DNA of 64,000 nt from Bradyrhizobium sp. SSBR45G (GTDB lineage: Bacteria; Pseudomonadota; Alphaproteobacteria; Rhizobiales; Xanthobacteraceae): the NCBI RefSeq assembly GCF_030159255.1, contig NZ_BSCT01000002.1:310001-374000 (forward strand). The letters are read 5' to 3'. The notes under the pieces are model-generated. The model saw only the letters and a program-made list of their open reading frames with translations. It searched no databases and was not told the origin of the DNA. Made by a program: the position numbers and the translations under genes. Below, in pieces: positions 36,974-45,403 of this stretch. Each line of letters starts with the position of its first letter. Position 1 is the stretch's first letter.

Positions 36974-38224
36974 TCACGCCGCAAGCCTGGTCCGCTCGTC
37001 GATCCAGGCGTGAATGCGCCGGTCGCTCGCCAGCCGGTCCCATTGCCGCTCCGGATAGTTGAAATTGTCGGTGAACTCGTCGCAGAGCGCCCGGTTCTGC
37101 GCCATCGTGACAATCAGCCGGCCCATCGCCTCCGACGGCGGCTGCAGCATCAGATTGGTCCAGCGCGCCGCGGCGAGCACGCGGTTCTCGCGCGCGCGAT
37201 CGACCGTCTCGACGAAGCGGTCGTCGAACGCCACGGCGTCGGTGATCGCCTTGCCGAGCTCGAACGCGGCATAGGAGGCCATGTTGGCGCCCTGGCCCAT
37301 CATCGGATCGACCACCGAGTGCACGTCGCCGAGCGCGATGGCGATCCTGCCATCGTCGAAGCTCACCGATGAGCGCCGCACCGTCGGCACCACGGCGCCC
37401 TGCAGCAGGTCGAGCGGCTGCACCAGGTCGAAGCGGGTCGTGTCGATGCAGTCGTAGGTGTGCGGGTGATGCTTTTCGAGCTTGTCGAGCAGCGTCTGCC
37501 GGAAGGCCCGGGGATCGGAATCGTAGTTGAGCGACACCAGCTCGGCCATGTCGCCGCCGGGAATGTTCTCCATCAGCAGCGCCGTCTTCATGCCGCCGAA
37601 GGTCAGGGTCGGGATCACGATCATCTCGCCATGCCCCGGCGAGACTGACAGCGTGACGCCGCGCGGATCGGAGCCCTCTGGGCTGCCGTGATCGACGCCG
37701 TCATAGAGCCCGACGCAGAGCAGGCGCTGCGGCTGGTTGTAGGGCGACAGCTCCGGCCGGTGATTGAACATGCGCCCGAGCGCGCCCTTGCCGGTCGACA
37801 CCACCAGCAGGTCGAAGCGCGCGACCAGCGCCGGGATGTCGTCGTCCTGGATGCTGGCATATTCGATCGCGCCACCGCGATCCTCAAAGTCCTTCATCAG
37901 CGCCGGCAGATAGATCCGGTAGTCGACGGCGCGGCTCGGCTGCTTGAAGGCGCCGCGGAACAGCAGGGGGCTGCCCGGAAAATTGAAGAAATGATCATGG
38001 TGATGATAGACGACATCCGGATCGTCCCAATGGTTCACGCCGAGCTCGGTCTCGCGCGCCACCGTGATGCCGTGATGCGCCACCGTGTTCATCAGCCGCG
38101 TAGCAGCATACTGCTCGGGCGCACGGTCGGTCAGGACGGTGGCCTGGATGCCGTGCTGCTGCAGATAGAGCGCCAGATGCAGCCCGCCGATGCCGGCGCC
38201 GACGATGCCAATCGACTTCTCCAT
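36974..38224 (-). CDS. styrene monooxygenase StyA-like FAD oxygenase
   Basis: A 416-residue flavoprotein oxygenase closely resembling Pseudomonas StyA, which epoxidises styrene. Matches include SIGIVGAGIGGLHLALYLQQ (FAD fold), RLMNTVAHHGITVARE, SRAVDYRIYLPALM, SPGHGEMI, DPMMGQGANMASYAA and ADEFTDNFNYPERQWDR-like CDEFTDNFNYPERQWDR. It takes FADH2 from the adjacent reductase. No styrene oxide isomerase (StyC) or phenylacetaldehyde dehydrogenase (StyD) lies beside it, so the natural substrate may be indole or another aryl alkene. GGGAGGGAG precedes the ATG. Confidence 0.9.
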   Translation of the reverse strand: MEKSIGIVGAGIGGLHLALYLQQHGIQATVLTDRAPEQYAATRLMNTVAHHGITVARETELGVNHWDDPDVVYHHHDHFFNFPGSPLLFRGAFKQPSRAVDYRIYLPALMKDFEDRGGAIEYASIQDDDIPALVARFDLLVVSTGKGALGRMFNHRPELSPYNQPQRLLCVGLYDGVDHGSPEGSDPRGVTLSVSPGHGEMIVIPTLTFGGMKTALLMENIPGGDMAELVSLNYDSDPRAFRQTLLDKLEKHHPHTYDCIDTTRFDLVQPLDLLQGAVVPTVRRSSVSFDDGRIAIALGDVHSVVDPMMGQGANMASYAAFELGKAITDAVAFDDRFVETVDRARENRVLAAARWTNLMLQPPSEAMGRLIVTMAQNRALCDEFTDNFNYPERQWDRLASDRRIHAWIDERTRLAA

Positions 38225-38274
38225 GGGTCTCCCTCCCGTTGTTTTTTTGCAGGCTAGACCAGTCCTCCAGATCA

Positions 38275-38307
38275 CGTATACGGAATGACGAGAATAAAAC
38301 TCATTCC
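38275..38307. promoter_or_regulatory. probable LysR operator between styA-like and lysR
   Basis: An 8-base palindrome CGTATACG (38275-38282) abuts an inverted repeat GGAATGA-N12-TCATTCC (38282-38307). Both lie in the 95-base divergent gap, where LysR proteins bind T-N11-A-type sites. The right arm is 13 bases before the LysR start, suggesting autorepression. Confidence 0.6.
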
Positions 38308-38319
38308 GGGGAGGAATGG

Positions 38320-39219
38320 ATGGACCGGATCGACGCGCTGCAGACCTTCATCCGGGTCATGGAGGCCGGCAGCTTCACCCAGGCCGCCGCCGACCTCGGC
38401 CTCGGACAGCCGGCGATCACCAAGCGCATCGCGCTGCTGGAGGAGCAGTTCGGCTGCCGGCTGTTCGTGCGCACCACGCGCAAGCTGCGTCCGACCGCGG
38501 AGGCCGATCGGGTCCTCAAGCTCGCCAAGGACATCGTCACGCTGTTCGAGAGCGCGGGCGTGCCGTCGCCGCGCCGTATCGGCGCGCCCTCGGGCACCTT
38601 GCGCATGACGGTGCCGACCTCGTTCGGCCGGCATTTCTTCAGCGCCATCTTCGCCGAATACGGCCGCCGCTATCCCGAGGTGCGCCTCGACATCCGCTTT
38701 ACCGAGCAGTTCGTCGATCTCGTCGAGACCGGCACCGAGCTCGCCATCCGCATCGGCGTGCTCAGCTCGAGCTCGCTGGTGGCGCGGCGCGTCGGCACCG
38801 TGAAGCGGCTGCTGGTCGCGGCACCTGCGCTGCTGACGCGACATCATCAGCCGCGGCTGCCCAACGATCTGCGCCAGCTGCCTTGCGTGACCTATTCGCG
38901 GCTGTCGCCGAAGAACGAATGGAGCTTCGAGTCCGAAACCGGCCGCCACGTCGTCGGCATCACGCCGTCGCTCACTTGCGACGACGCCGACATCATGACC
39001 CTGGCCGCGCTCGAAGGCCTCGGCGCCGCCGTGCTGCCCGACTGGTGCGCCGTGCAACACATCGCATCCGGCAGACTGATCCATCTGCTGCCCGACTACG
39101 ACGTCCCATCGCTGCCGCTGCACGTCGTCTATCCCGACCCGCAATGGATGTCGCACCGGGCGCGCCTGTTCCGCGACCTGATCATCGAGCGCGCCGATGT
39201 GTTCGCGATCGGCGCATGA
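38320..39219 (+). CDS. LysR-family transcriptional regulator
   Basis: A 299-residue LysR regulator. The winged helix-turn-helix is residues 1-60 (LQTFIRVMEAGSFTQAAADL, GLGQPAITKRIALLEEQFG). The substrate-binding part starts near 90 (SGTLRMTVPTSFGRHF), in the CrgA/DsdC-like branch. It is divergent from the StyA/StyB pair and is its likely regulator. The ATG preceded by GGGGAGGA is chosen over an out-of-frame ATG four bases earlier and a longer frame without a ribosome binding site. Confidence 0.94.
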   Translation: MDRIDALQTFIRVMEAGSFTQAAADLGLGQPAITKRIALLEEQFGCRLFVRTTRKLRPTAEADRVLKLAKDIVTLFESAGVPSPRRIGAPSGTLRMTVPTSFGRHFFSAIFAEYGRRYPEVRLDIRFTEQFVDLVETGTELAIRIGVLSSSSLVARRVGTVKRLLVAAPALLTRHHQPRLPNDLRQLPCVTYSRLSPKNEWSFESETGRHVVGITPSLTCDDADIMTLAALEGLGAAVLPDWCAVQHIASGRLIHLLPDYDVPSLPLHVVYPDPQWMSHRARLFRDLIIERADVFAIGA

Positions 39220-39222
39220 TCA

Positions 39223-39344
39223 GTAGGGTGGGCAAAGGCGCGCAGCGACGCGACAGCGTCGCGAGCACTGTGCCCACCGCGACCGGGCGTGACAGAAGAC
39301 GGTGGGCACGCGATCGCCAGCGGCGCTCGCTTTGCCCACCCTAC
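39223..39344. repeat. palindromic repeat, 'GTAGGGTGGGCAAAG' family, full copy
   Basis: A 15-base perfect inverted repeat (39223-39237 and 39330-39344) encloses a second one of 10 bases (GTGCCCACCG and CGGTGGGCAC). The right half recurs at 40393-40437. Confidence 0.85.
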
Positions 39345-39485
39345 GGACTCACGACGGCGACGTTCGATCAAACTCTCGTTAACGTTGCGCGCGAACATCA
39401 TCGGTACGCCGATTGACGCGCCGGCCCGTTGCCCGACAATCTCCGCGCGATTGCGAAACGATGATATCGCAGGGGCAGGGGATCG

Positions 39486-40163
39486 ATGGACACAACTGCA
39501 AAGGCAGGCATTCCTCTGTGGTTCAAGCTGGCCTATAGCGCGTTCTGCGCGGTGCTGGTGCCGACCTATCTGATGGCCTACGGCCCGACCAATTTCCTGT
39601 ATTTCTGCGATGTCGCGCTGCTGACCACGCTGGCCGCGGTCTGGTTGGAGAGCCCGCTGCTGGCATCGGCGCCGGCCGTGGGCATTTTGCTGCCGCAGGC
39701 GCTGTGGGTGGTCGACTTTCTCGGCACCGCCGCGGGCGTGCCGCTGACCGGCATGACCGCCTACATGTTCGATGCCGAGCTGCCGCTGTTCACGCGCGGC
39801 CTGTCATTCTTTCACTTCTGGCTGCCGTTCGTGCTGGCCTGGCTGGTGTGGCGGCTCGGCTATGATCGTCGTGCCTTCGCGCTGTGGACGGTCGCCGCCT
39901 GGGCACTGCTGTCGGTGTGCTACTTCCTGATGCCCGCGCCGCCGGCCGCCGGCAATCTTCCCGTCAATATCAACTACGTCTATGGACTGAGCGATGCGGC
40001 GGCGCAGAGTTTCATGCCGGGCCCGGCGTGGTTCGCGCTGCTGCTGATCGGCTTGCCGCTCGTGATCTTCTATCCGACGCATCGGCTTCTGCTGCGCTAT
40101 GCGGGGACGGCCCGGAGCCTCTCCCGGTCTTCATCTTCGCTGGTTCTTAGGGTGCGATCGTAG
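39486..40163 (+). CDS. six-helix membrane protein of unknown function
   Basis: A 225-residue hydrophobic protein with about six transmembrane helices near residues 13-33, 37-56, 58-80, 103-124, 129-149 and 178-198. Motifs are few: CDVALLTTLAAVWLESPLLAS, GLSFFHFWLPF and FYPTHRLLLRYAG. The C-terminus is short, basic and Ser-rich. It is flanked on both sides by repeat DNA, so it is probably transcribed alone. AGGGGATCG precedes the ATG. The family is not recognised. Confidence 0.75.
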   Translation: MDTTAKAGIPLWFKLAYSAFCAVLVPTYLMAYGPTNFLYFCDVALLTTLAAVWLESPLLASAPAVGILLPQALWVVDFLGTAAGVPLTGMTAYMFDAELPLFTRGLSFFHFWLPFVLAWLVWRLGYDRRAFALWTVAAWALLSVCYFLMPAPPAAGNLPVNINYVYGLSDAAAQSFMPGPAWFALLLIGLPLVIFYPTHRLLLRYAGTARSLSRSSSSLVLRVRS

Positions 40164-40201
40164 CAACCATTAAATTCATAATATGCGGTGCTCATGAATG
40201 T

Positions 40202-40368
40202 GCCCTCTCCCCTTGCGGGAGAGGGCAAGAAGGACCGAGCGGCAAATTCGGTCGGGTGAGGGGTATGTCTCCGCGCGCGTCGTCTGCGGAGAGATACCCC
40301 TCACCCAACCGCATGCGTGGATGGGCCGGCGATGCCCTCTCCCGCAAGGGGAGAGGGCGCTGTATCGC
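40202..40368. repeat. 167-bp palindromic element, copy 2
   Basis: Same length, orientation and ends as the element at 36196-36362, including GCGCTGTATCGC after the right arm. Differences are scattered in the spacers while the arms are conserved, as expected if structure is selected. Confidence 0.85.
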
Positions 40369-40392
40369 GCAACGTAGCGCTCTCACGACAGA

Positions 40393-40437
40393 CGGTGGGC
40401 ACGCGATCGCCTGCGGCGCTCGCTTTGCCCACCCTAC
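40393..40437. repeat. half copy of the 'GTAGGGTGGGCAAAG' repeat
   Basis: Forty-four of 45 bases match 39300-39344. Only the right half is present, truncated on the left next to the 167-bp element. Confidence 0.85.
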
Positions 40438-40446
40438 ATTCTTGCC

Positions 40447-40515
40447 GTCATTGCGAGCGAAGCAGTCCAGAGTCCCCGGGGGTGCCCTGGACTGCTTCGC
40501 TTCGCTCGCAATGAC
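40447..40515. repeat. palindromic repeat, 'CGTCATTGCGAG' family, copy 2
   Basis: Sixteen-base perfect arms GTCATTGCGAGCGAAG (40447-40462) and CTTCGCTCGCAATGAC (40500-40515) enclose a second pair, CAGTCCAG and CTGGACTG. It is the shorter relative of 3470-3587. It completes a 315-base cluster of three repeat families. Confidence 0.85.
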
Positions 40516-40577
40516 GAAGATGATAGAGCTTTCTCCGAGCTGATTCAGATATGAATGAAGGGCGTAGGAGAGGTCCA

Positions 40578-41318
40578 ATGCGGCTTGCGGTGATTTCCGA
40601 CGTGCATGGCAACCTTCCGGCGCTGGAGGCCGTGCTGGCTGACATCGAGACCCGCAGTGTGGACGCCACGATCAATCTCGGCGACTGCGTCAGCAGCCCG
40701 CTGTGGCCGGTCGAAACATTCGACCTGCTGCAGTCGCTGGCGCTGCCGACCGTGCGTGGCAATCACGACCGCTGGATCGAGGAATGGCCGGAGGAGAAGC
40801 TGTCGCCGGCCGGCCGCTTCGCCCGCGCGGCGCTGACTGCCGAGCAGCGACGGCAATTGCATGCCTTGCCCGCGCGAGTCGCGCTGGAGCAGGGCATCCT
40901 CGCCGTGCACGGCACGCCCGATGACGACAGCAGCCTCCTGCTCGAAGAGATGCTCGACGACGGGCGTTATGTGCCGGCGCGCCGCGAGGTGCTGGCCTCG
41001 CGTCTTGTCAATCTCGGCGGCGCCACGCTGGTGCTGTGCGGCCACAGCCATCGCCAGGCGGTGGTGCAGGTGCCGCGCGGACCGCTGGTCGTCAATCCCG
41101 GCAGCGTCGGCTGTCCGGTGTTCGGCGACATTCCGATCGCGGCCCAGCTCGAATATCGCTCGCCGCACGCGCGCTACGCGGTGCTGACGGAGCGGCGGGG
41201 ACATTGGCAGGCCGAGCTGTTCGCGCTGACCTATGACTGGGATCGCGCCGCGGCGCGCGCCGCCGAGAACGGTTTTCCGCATTGGGCCAGCGCCTACGCG
41301 TCCGGCGCCGTGCTCTGA
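40578..41318 (+). CDS. calcineurin-like metallophosphoesterase, YfcE/MJ0936 type
   Basis: A 246-residue phosphoesterase. Metal motifs in order are SDVHGN (about 7-12), GDCVSSP, GNHDRW (about 65) and GHSHRQAVV (about 158), followed by NPGSVGCP. Members hydrolyse phosphodiesters or nucleotides, or act on diadenosine tetraphosphate; the substrate is unknown. GGAGAGG precedes the ATG; earlier in-frame codons lie at the edge of the repeat cluster. It converges with a tetR gene three bases downstream. Confidence 0.9.
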   Translation: MRLAVISDVHGNLPALEAVLADIETRSVDATINLGDCVSSPLWPVETFDLLQSLALPTVRGNHDRWIEEWPEEKLSPAGRFARAALTAEQRRQLHALPARVALEQGILAVHGTPDDDSSLLLEEMLDDGRYVPARREVLASRLVNLGGATLVLCGHSHRQAVVQVPRGPLVVNPGSVGCPVFGDIPIAAQLEYRSPHARYAVLTERRGHWQAELFALTYDWDRAAARAAENGFPHWASAYASGAVL

Positions 41319-41321
41319 CCC

Positions 41322-41918
41322 TCAATCGCTCCTCGCCGCGCCGGTCACCACGGCGCGAACGGCGCAGGCGATCAGGTCCGGCAGATGGACGTCGGGCTTG
41401 CCCCGGCTGCGACCAGCCAGCCACGCCCTGCAGAACATCTGGGCCGGCCCGATGATCTGGCTGATCAGGACCTCGGGGGAGTGTGCGGCGAGCGCGCCGC
41501 GCGCTAGGTTCGGCTCGTACCAGCGGGCCAGGCCGGCGCGGAACCGCTCGTTGCTGGATGTTTGATCGTCGCGGATCGCCGCCGTGTGGGCGCTCGGTGC
41601 GTGAACGAACATGAAGCGGGCCTGCGCGCGGTGGTCGAGGACCCAGCGCATATGCGCCGTCACCAGCGCCGCGACGCCGTCGCGCGCTGTGGGATGTCCC
41701 GCAACCGCGCCGACCAGCGCGTCATGATAGGCGTCGAGCGCCGACAGGAACACGGCGCCGGCAACCGCGTCCTTCGACGGAAAGGCATGGAAGAAGCTGC
41801 CATTGGAGACGCCGGCGCGATCGCAGATGGCCGCGACGGTGGCCGCCTCGTATCCGCTCTGGTCGAACTCCGCCAGCGCCGCATCGATGATGCGCGCCCG
41901 GCTGGTCTTTCGCGTCAT
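41322..41918 (-). CDS. TetR-family transcriptional repressor
   Basis: A 198-residue TetR regulator. The helix-turn-helix is at about residues 8-52 (RARIIDAALAEFDQSGYE, AAICDRAGVSNGSFFHAFPS). The ligand domain follows (MRWVLDHRAQARFMFVH). It is divergent from an amidohydrolase, with two overlapping palindromic operators between them, so it very probably represses both itself and that gene. Confidence 0.93.
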   Translation of the reverse strand: MTRKTSRARIIDAALAEFDQSGYEAATVAAICDRAGVSNGSFFHAFPSKDAVAGAVFLSALDAYHDALVGAVAGHPTARDGVAALVTAHMRWVLDHRAQARFMFVHAPSAHTAAIRDDQTSSNERFRAGLARWYEPNLARGALAAHSPEVLISQIIGPAQMFCRAWLAGRSRGKPDVHLPDLIACAVRAVVTGAARSD

Positions 41919-41957
41919 CCGCGTCCGTCTCCTCTGTGGTCAGCGCGCGCCTGCGGT

Positions 41958-42009
41958 TTGACAACATAGCCCGCCCGCCCGTAGAGTAAAACTCTAGAGT
42001 AAAGCTCTA
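41958..42009 (+). promoter_or_regulatory. amidohydrolase promoter overlapped by tandem TetR operators
   Basis: TTGACA (41958-41963), an 18-base spacer and TAGAGT (41982-41987) make a plausible promoter. The -10 is also the left arm of TAGAGT-AAA-ACTCTA (41982-41996), a perfect palindrome. A second unit, TAGAGT-AAA-GCTCTA (41995-42009), shares two bases with it. A bound repressor would cover the -10. Confidence 0.7.
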
Positions 42010-42031
42010 ATTTGCCTTGGGAGACGTGCCG

Positions 42032-42847
42032 ATGTCGCGGATCATCGATGCCTGGATGCAGCATCCAACCCCTCGCCACGCGGCCGATCCGATGTTTGCC
42101 TCGCTCCGGCGCTGGACGGCCGGGACGCCGCGCCCGGAGGTCATCACGGAGGACATGACGCTCGCCGCGATGGACGAGGGCGGGGTGGCCGTGAGCCTCG
42201 CATCGGCGTGGTGCGCGCCGCATGGCTGGATGATCTCCAACGACGAGGTCGCAGCGGTGGCCACGAGCTATCCCGGCCGCTTCGTGGGCGTCGCCAGCGC
42301 CGATCTCGCCCGTCCGATGGACGCGGTGCGCGAGCTCAGACGCGCGGTCCGCGAGCTCGGCTTCAAGGGCCTGCGGGTGCTGCCGTGGCTATGGGGCGTG
42401 CCGCCGACCGACCGGCGGTTCTATCCGCTGTTCGCCGAATGCATCGAGCTGGGCGTGCCGTTCTGCACGCAGGTCGGCCACACCGGGCCGTTGCGGCCGT
42501 CGGAAACCGGGCGGCCAATTCCCTATATCGACGAGGTGGCGCTGGACTTCCCCGAACTGGTCATCGTCGCCGGGCACATCGGCTATCCCTGGACGCAGGA
42601 GATGATCGCGGTCGCGACCAAGCACGAGAACGTCTACATCGACACGTCCGCCTACACGGTGAAGCGCTATCCGCCGGAGATCGTGCAGTACATCAGGACA
42701 AACGGGCGGCGGAAGGTCCTGTTCGGCACGAACTATCCGATGATCACGCCGGCCAAGGCGCTCGAAGGGCTCGACGCGCTCGGGCTCGATGCCGAGGCGC
42801 GCGAGCTGTTTCTCGGCGGCAATGCCGCGCGCGTCTTCAAGCTCTGA
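42032..42847 (+). CDS. amidohydrolase-2 family protein lacking the HxH motif
   Basis: A 271-residue TIM-barrel protein of the amidohydrolase-2 (ACMSD-like) family. The usual N-terminal HxH is replaced (RIIDAWMQHPTP). GLRVLPWLWGVPPTDRRFYPLF, FCTQVGHTGP, IVAGHIGYPW and LFGTNYPM are recognisable. Loss of the first two metal ligands suggests a single-metal or metal-independent lyase/hydrolase. GGGAGA precedes the ATG; a TTG five codons upstream is less likely. Repression by the divergent TetR is indicated by the shared operators. Confidence 0.85.
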   Translation: MSRIIDAWMQHPTPRHAADPMFASLRRWTAGTPRPEVITEDMTLAAMDEGGVAVSLASAWCAPHGWMISNDEVAAVATSYPGRFVGVASADLARPMDAVRELRRAVRELGFKGLRVLPWLWGVPPTDRRFYPLFAECIELGVPFCTQVGHTGPLRPSETGRPIPYIDEVALDFPELVIVAGHIGYPWTQEMIAVATKHENVYIDTSAYTVKRYPPEIVQYIRTNGRRKVLFGTNYPMITPAKALEGLDALGLDAEARELFLGGNAARVFKL

Positions 42848-42916
42848 TCGGCTGCCGCTGGTAGGTCAGGGAAGGTCGAGCCGCCGAACCAGGTCACGCC
42901 CTCCGCGCGCCGCTTG

Positions 42917-45403
42917 TCAGTAAAGTCCGCCAGTGCCCTGCATCACGGCGCCGGAGTCCGGTGCACTGCTGGGAAGACCCGGAAACCGGTTCGGATCCGA
43001 CTCGCCCAGCGCCGAATAGCCGTCCGGCGGCGCTGTGCCGGGCTTGAACGGCTCAAGGATCACGCCGGCCGTCTGTCCGGCGGCGGCGCGCATGCCGGTC
43101 TTGGCGTCGACGCGGACGAGCTTGATGCCGGCCGGCATCTTGAACGGCGTCGCCGGCTTGTCGGCGAGCGCGAGCTTCAGGAAGTCGCGCGCGACCGGCG
43201 CCGCGATGCGCGCCGCCTGCGCCGTCCGTCCGAGACTGCGCGGCTTGTCGTAGCCGATGTAGAGGCCGACGACGAGATCCGGCGAGAACCCGACGAACCA
43301 CACATCCTTGGCCTCGTTGGTGGTGCCGGTCTTGCCGGCGATCGGCTTGCCGACATCCTTGAGCGCGACCGCGGTGCCGCCCTGCACGACGCCTTCCATC
43401 AGCTCGGTGATCTGGTAGGCGGTCAGGCTGTCCAGCACCTGCTCGCGGTGATCCACCAGTTGCGGCTCGGGCTGGTTGTGCCAGCCTTCAGGCGCCTCGC
43501 ACCCGCGACATTCGCGGCTGTCATGGCGGAAAATGGTGTGGCCGTAGCGATCCTGGATGCGATCGATCAGGGTCGGCTTCACGCGACGGCCGCCGTTGGC
43601 GATCATCGCATAGGCCGTCACCATTCGCATCACCGTGGTCTCGCCGGTGCCGAGCGAGTAGGACAGATAGTTCGGTACGTCGTCGTAGATCCCGAAGCGC
43701 TTCGCATATTCCGAGATCAGGGGCATGCCGACATCCTGCGCCAGCCGGACCGTGACCGTGTTCAGCGACAGTCGCAGCGCATTGCGCAGCGTCGTCGGCC
43801 CGAGATATTTGCCGCTGGTGAAATCCTCGGGACGCCAGACCTCGCTGCCCTGTCCCTGCTCGATCTCGAGCGGTGCGTCGACGATCATGCTCGACGGCGT
43901 ATAGCCGTTGTCGAGCGCAGCCGAATAGACGATCGGCTTGAAGGTCGAGCCGGGCTGGCGGTAGGCCTGCGAGGCGCGGTTGAACTGGCTCTGGTCATAG
44001 GAGAAGCCGCCGACCATCGCGACCACCCGGCCGGTGTTGGGCTCCATCGCGACCATCGCGCCGGACACTTCGGGCAATTGCTCCAGCCGGTATTGGCCGT
44101 CGACCGCCTTGCCCTCCTTGAAGAGCGGATCGACATAGATCACGTCGCCGGGCTGCAACACCTGCGACACCGCGGTGGGGGTCTTGCCGCGCGCCGGGCC
44201 GGCGACGGCTCTGGCCCATCTGACACCATCGAGAGAAATCAGCCCGGTCTGACGCTCCTTGCTGACCGCGCCGAATTCGCGGGCCGGCTGGAAGCCGATG
44301 CGCGCCGCCTGGTCCGAGGTCTCCAGCACGACGGCCATGCGCCACGGTGAGATGTCGGTCAGCGATTTCACCTCGGCGAGTTTGGGCCCCCAGTCTCCGG
44401 ACATGTCGAGCTTGCTGACCGGCCCGCGATAGCCTTGCTCCTGGTCGTAACGGACCAGCCCGGCGGCCAGCGTCTTGCGCGCCATCACCTGGATCTTTGG
44501 GGCGAGCGTCGTGTGCACGGACAGGCCGCCTTCGTACAGCTTCTTCTCGCCATAGCGCTCGAACAGGTCGCGCCGGGTCTCCTCGGCGAAGAACTCGCCG
44601 GCGAACGTGTGGGCGTTGGCGGCGTGACTGTTGAGCGTGATCGGCTCGCGGCGCGCCTTGTCGGCGTCGGTCCTGGTGATCAAGCCGTTTTCGAACAGAC
44701 GGTCGACGACGTAGTTGCGGCGCTCGATCGCGCGGTCGCGATTCCGGATCGGGTGCAGGCTGCCCGGCATCTTGGGGAGCGCTGCCAAATAGGACGCCTC
44801 CGAGATGGTGAGCTCGTCGACGGACTTGTCGAAATAGGACAGCGCCGCCGCGGCGATGCCGTAGGAGCCGGAGCCGAGATAGATCTCGTTCAGATAGAGC
44901 TCGAGGATGCGGTCCTTGGAATAGGTGCGCTCGATGCGCAAGGCGAGCAGGGCCTCCTTGATCTTGCGTTTGAACGACACCTCGTTGGTCAGCAGGAAGT
45001 TCTTGGCGACCTGCTGGGTGATCGTCGATGCGCCCTGCGGCCGGCGATCCGAGCCGAGATGCTGCACATAGGTCACGGCCGCGCGCGCCATGCCGGAAAA
45101 ATCCAGTCCGCCATGCTGGTAGAAGTTCTTGTCCTCGGCGGACAGGAACGCGTTGATCACCAGCTTCGGCACGGCCTGGATCGGCAGATAGAGCCGGCGC
45201 TCCCTCGCATATTCACCCAGCAGCGAACCATCCGCGGCGTGCACCCGGGTCATGACGGCGGGCTCGTAGTCCTGAAGCTGGGAATAATCGGGCAGGTCGT
45301 TCGAGAACTGCCAGATCAGTCCGGCCGCGCCGGCACCGGCAATCAGGAAAAGGACGGTACCAACGGCAAAAAAGAACCCCAAGAACCGCAGCAGACCACG
45401 CAT
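42917..45403 (-). CDS. mrcA: penicillin-binding protein 1A
   Basis: An 828-residue bifunctional peptidoglycan synthase. An N-terminal membrane anchor (LRFLGFFFAVGTVLFLIAGAG) is followed by the GT51 glycosyltransferase domain at about 50-230 (SAEDKNFYQHGGLDF, GASTITQQVAKN with catalytic Glu). An OB-like insert follows. The transpeptidase domain has SxxK in PGSTFKPIVY, SxN in RLSLNTV and KTG in AGKTGTTNEAKDVWF. The tail is Pro/Ser-rich. The ATG with AAGGGG upstream is preferred; a GTG seven codons earlier is possible. It polymerises and cross-links glycan during elongation. Confidence 0.96.
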   Translation of the reverse strand: MRGLLRFLGFFFAVGTVLFLIAGAGAAGLIWQFSNDLPDYSQLQDYEPAVMTRVHAADGSLLGEYARERRLYLPIQAVPKLVINAFLSAEDKNFYQHGGLDFSGMARAAVTYVQHLGSDRRPQGASTITQQVAKNFLLTNEVSFKRKIKEALLALRIERTYSKDRILELYLNEIYLGSGSYGIAAAALSYFDKSVDELTISEASYLAALPKMPGSLHPIRNRDRAIERRNYVVDRLFENGLITRTDADKARREPITLNSHAANAHTFAGEFFAEETRRDLFERYGEKKLYEGGLSVHTTLAPKIQVMARKTLAAGLVRYDQEQGYRGPVSKLDMSGDWGPKLAEVKSLTDISPWRMAVVLETSDQAARIGFQPAREFGAVSKERQTGLISLDGVRWARAVAGPARGKTPTAVSQVLQPGDVIYVDPLFKEGKAVDGQYRLEQLPEVSGAMVAMEPNTGRVVAMVGGFSYDQSQFNRASQAYRQPGSTFKPIVYSAALDNGYTPSSMIVDAPLEIEQGQGSEVWRPEDFTSGKYLGPTTLRNALRLSLNTVTVRLAQDVGMPLISEYAKRFGIYDDVPNYLSYSLGTGETTVMRMVTAYAMIANGGRRVKPTLIDRIQDRYGHTIFRHDSRECRGCEAPEGWHNQPEPQLVDHREQVLDSLTAYQITELMEGVVQGGTAVALKDVGKPIAGKTGTTNEAKDVWFVGFSPDLVVGLYIGYDKPRSLGRTAQAARIAAPVARDFLKLALADKPATPFKMPAGIKLVRVDAKTGMRAAAGQTAGVILEPFKPGTAPPDGYSALGESDPNRFPGLPSSAPDSGAVMQGTGGLY

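Noticed and set aside
39368-39383. TCAA-N7-TTAA, a CtrA-like match before the membrane protein gene
   Set aside because: One mismatch, more than 100 bases from the start, and no functional link to the cell cycle.
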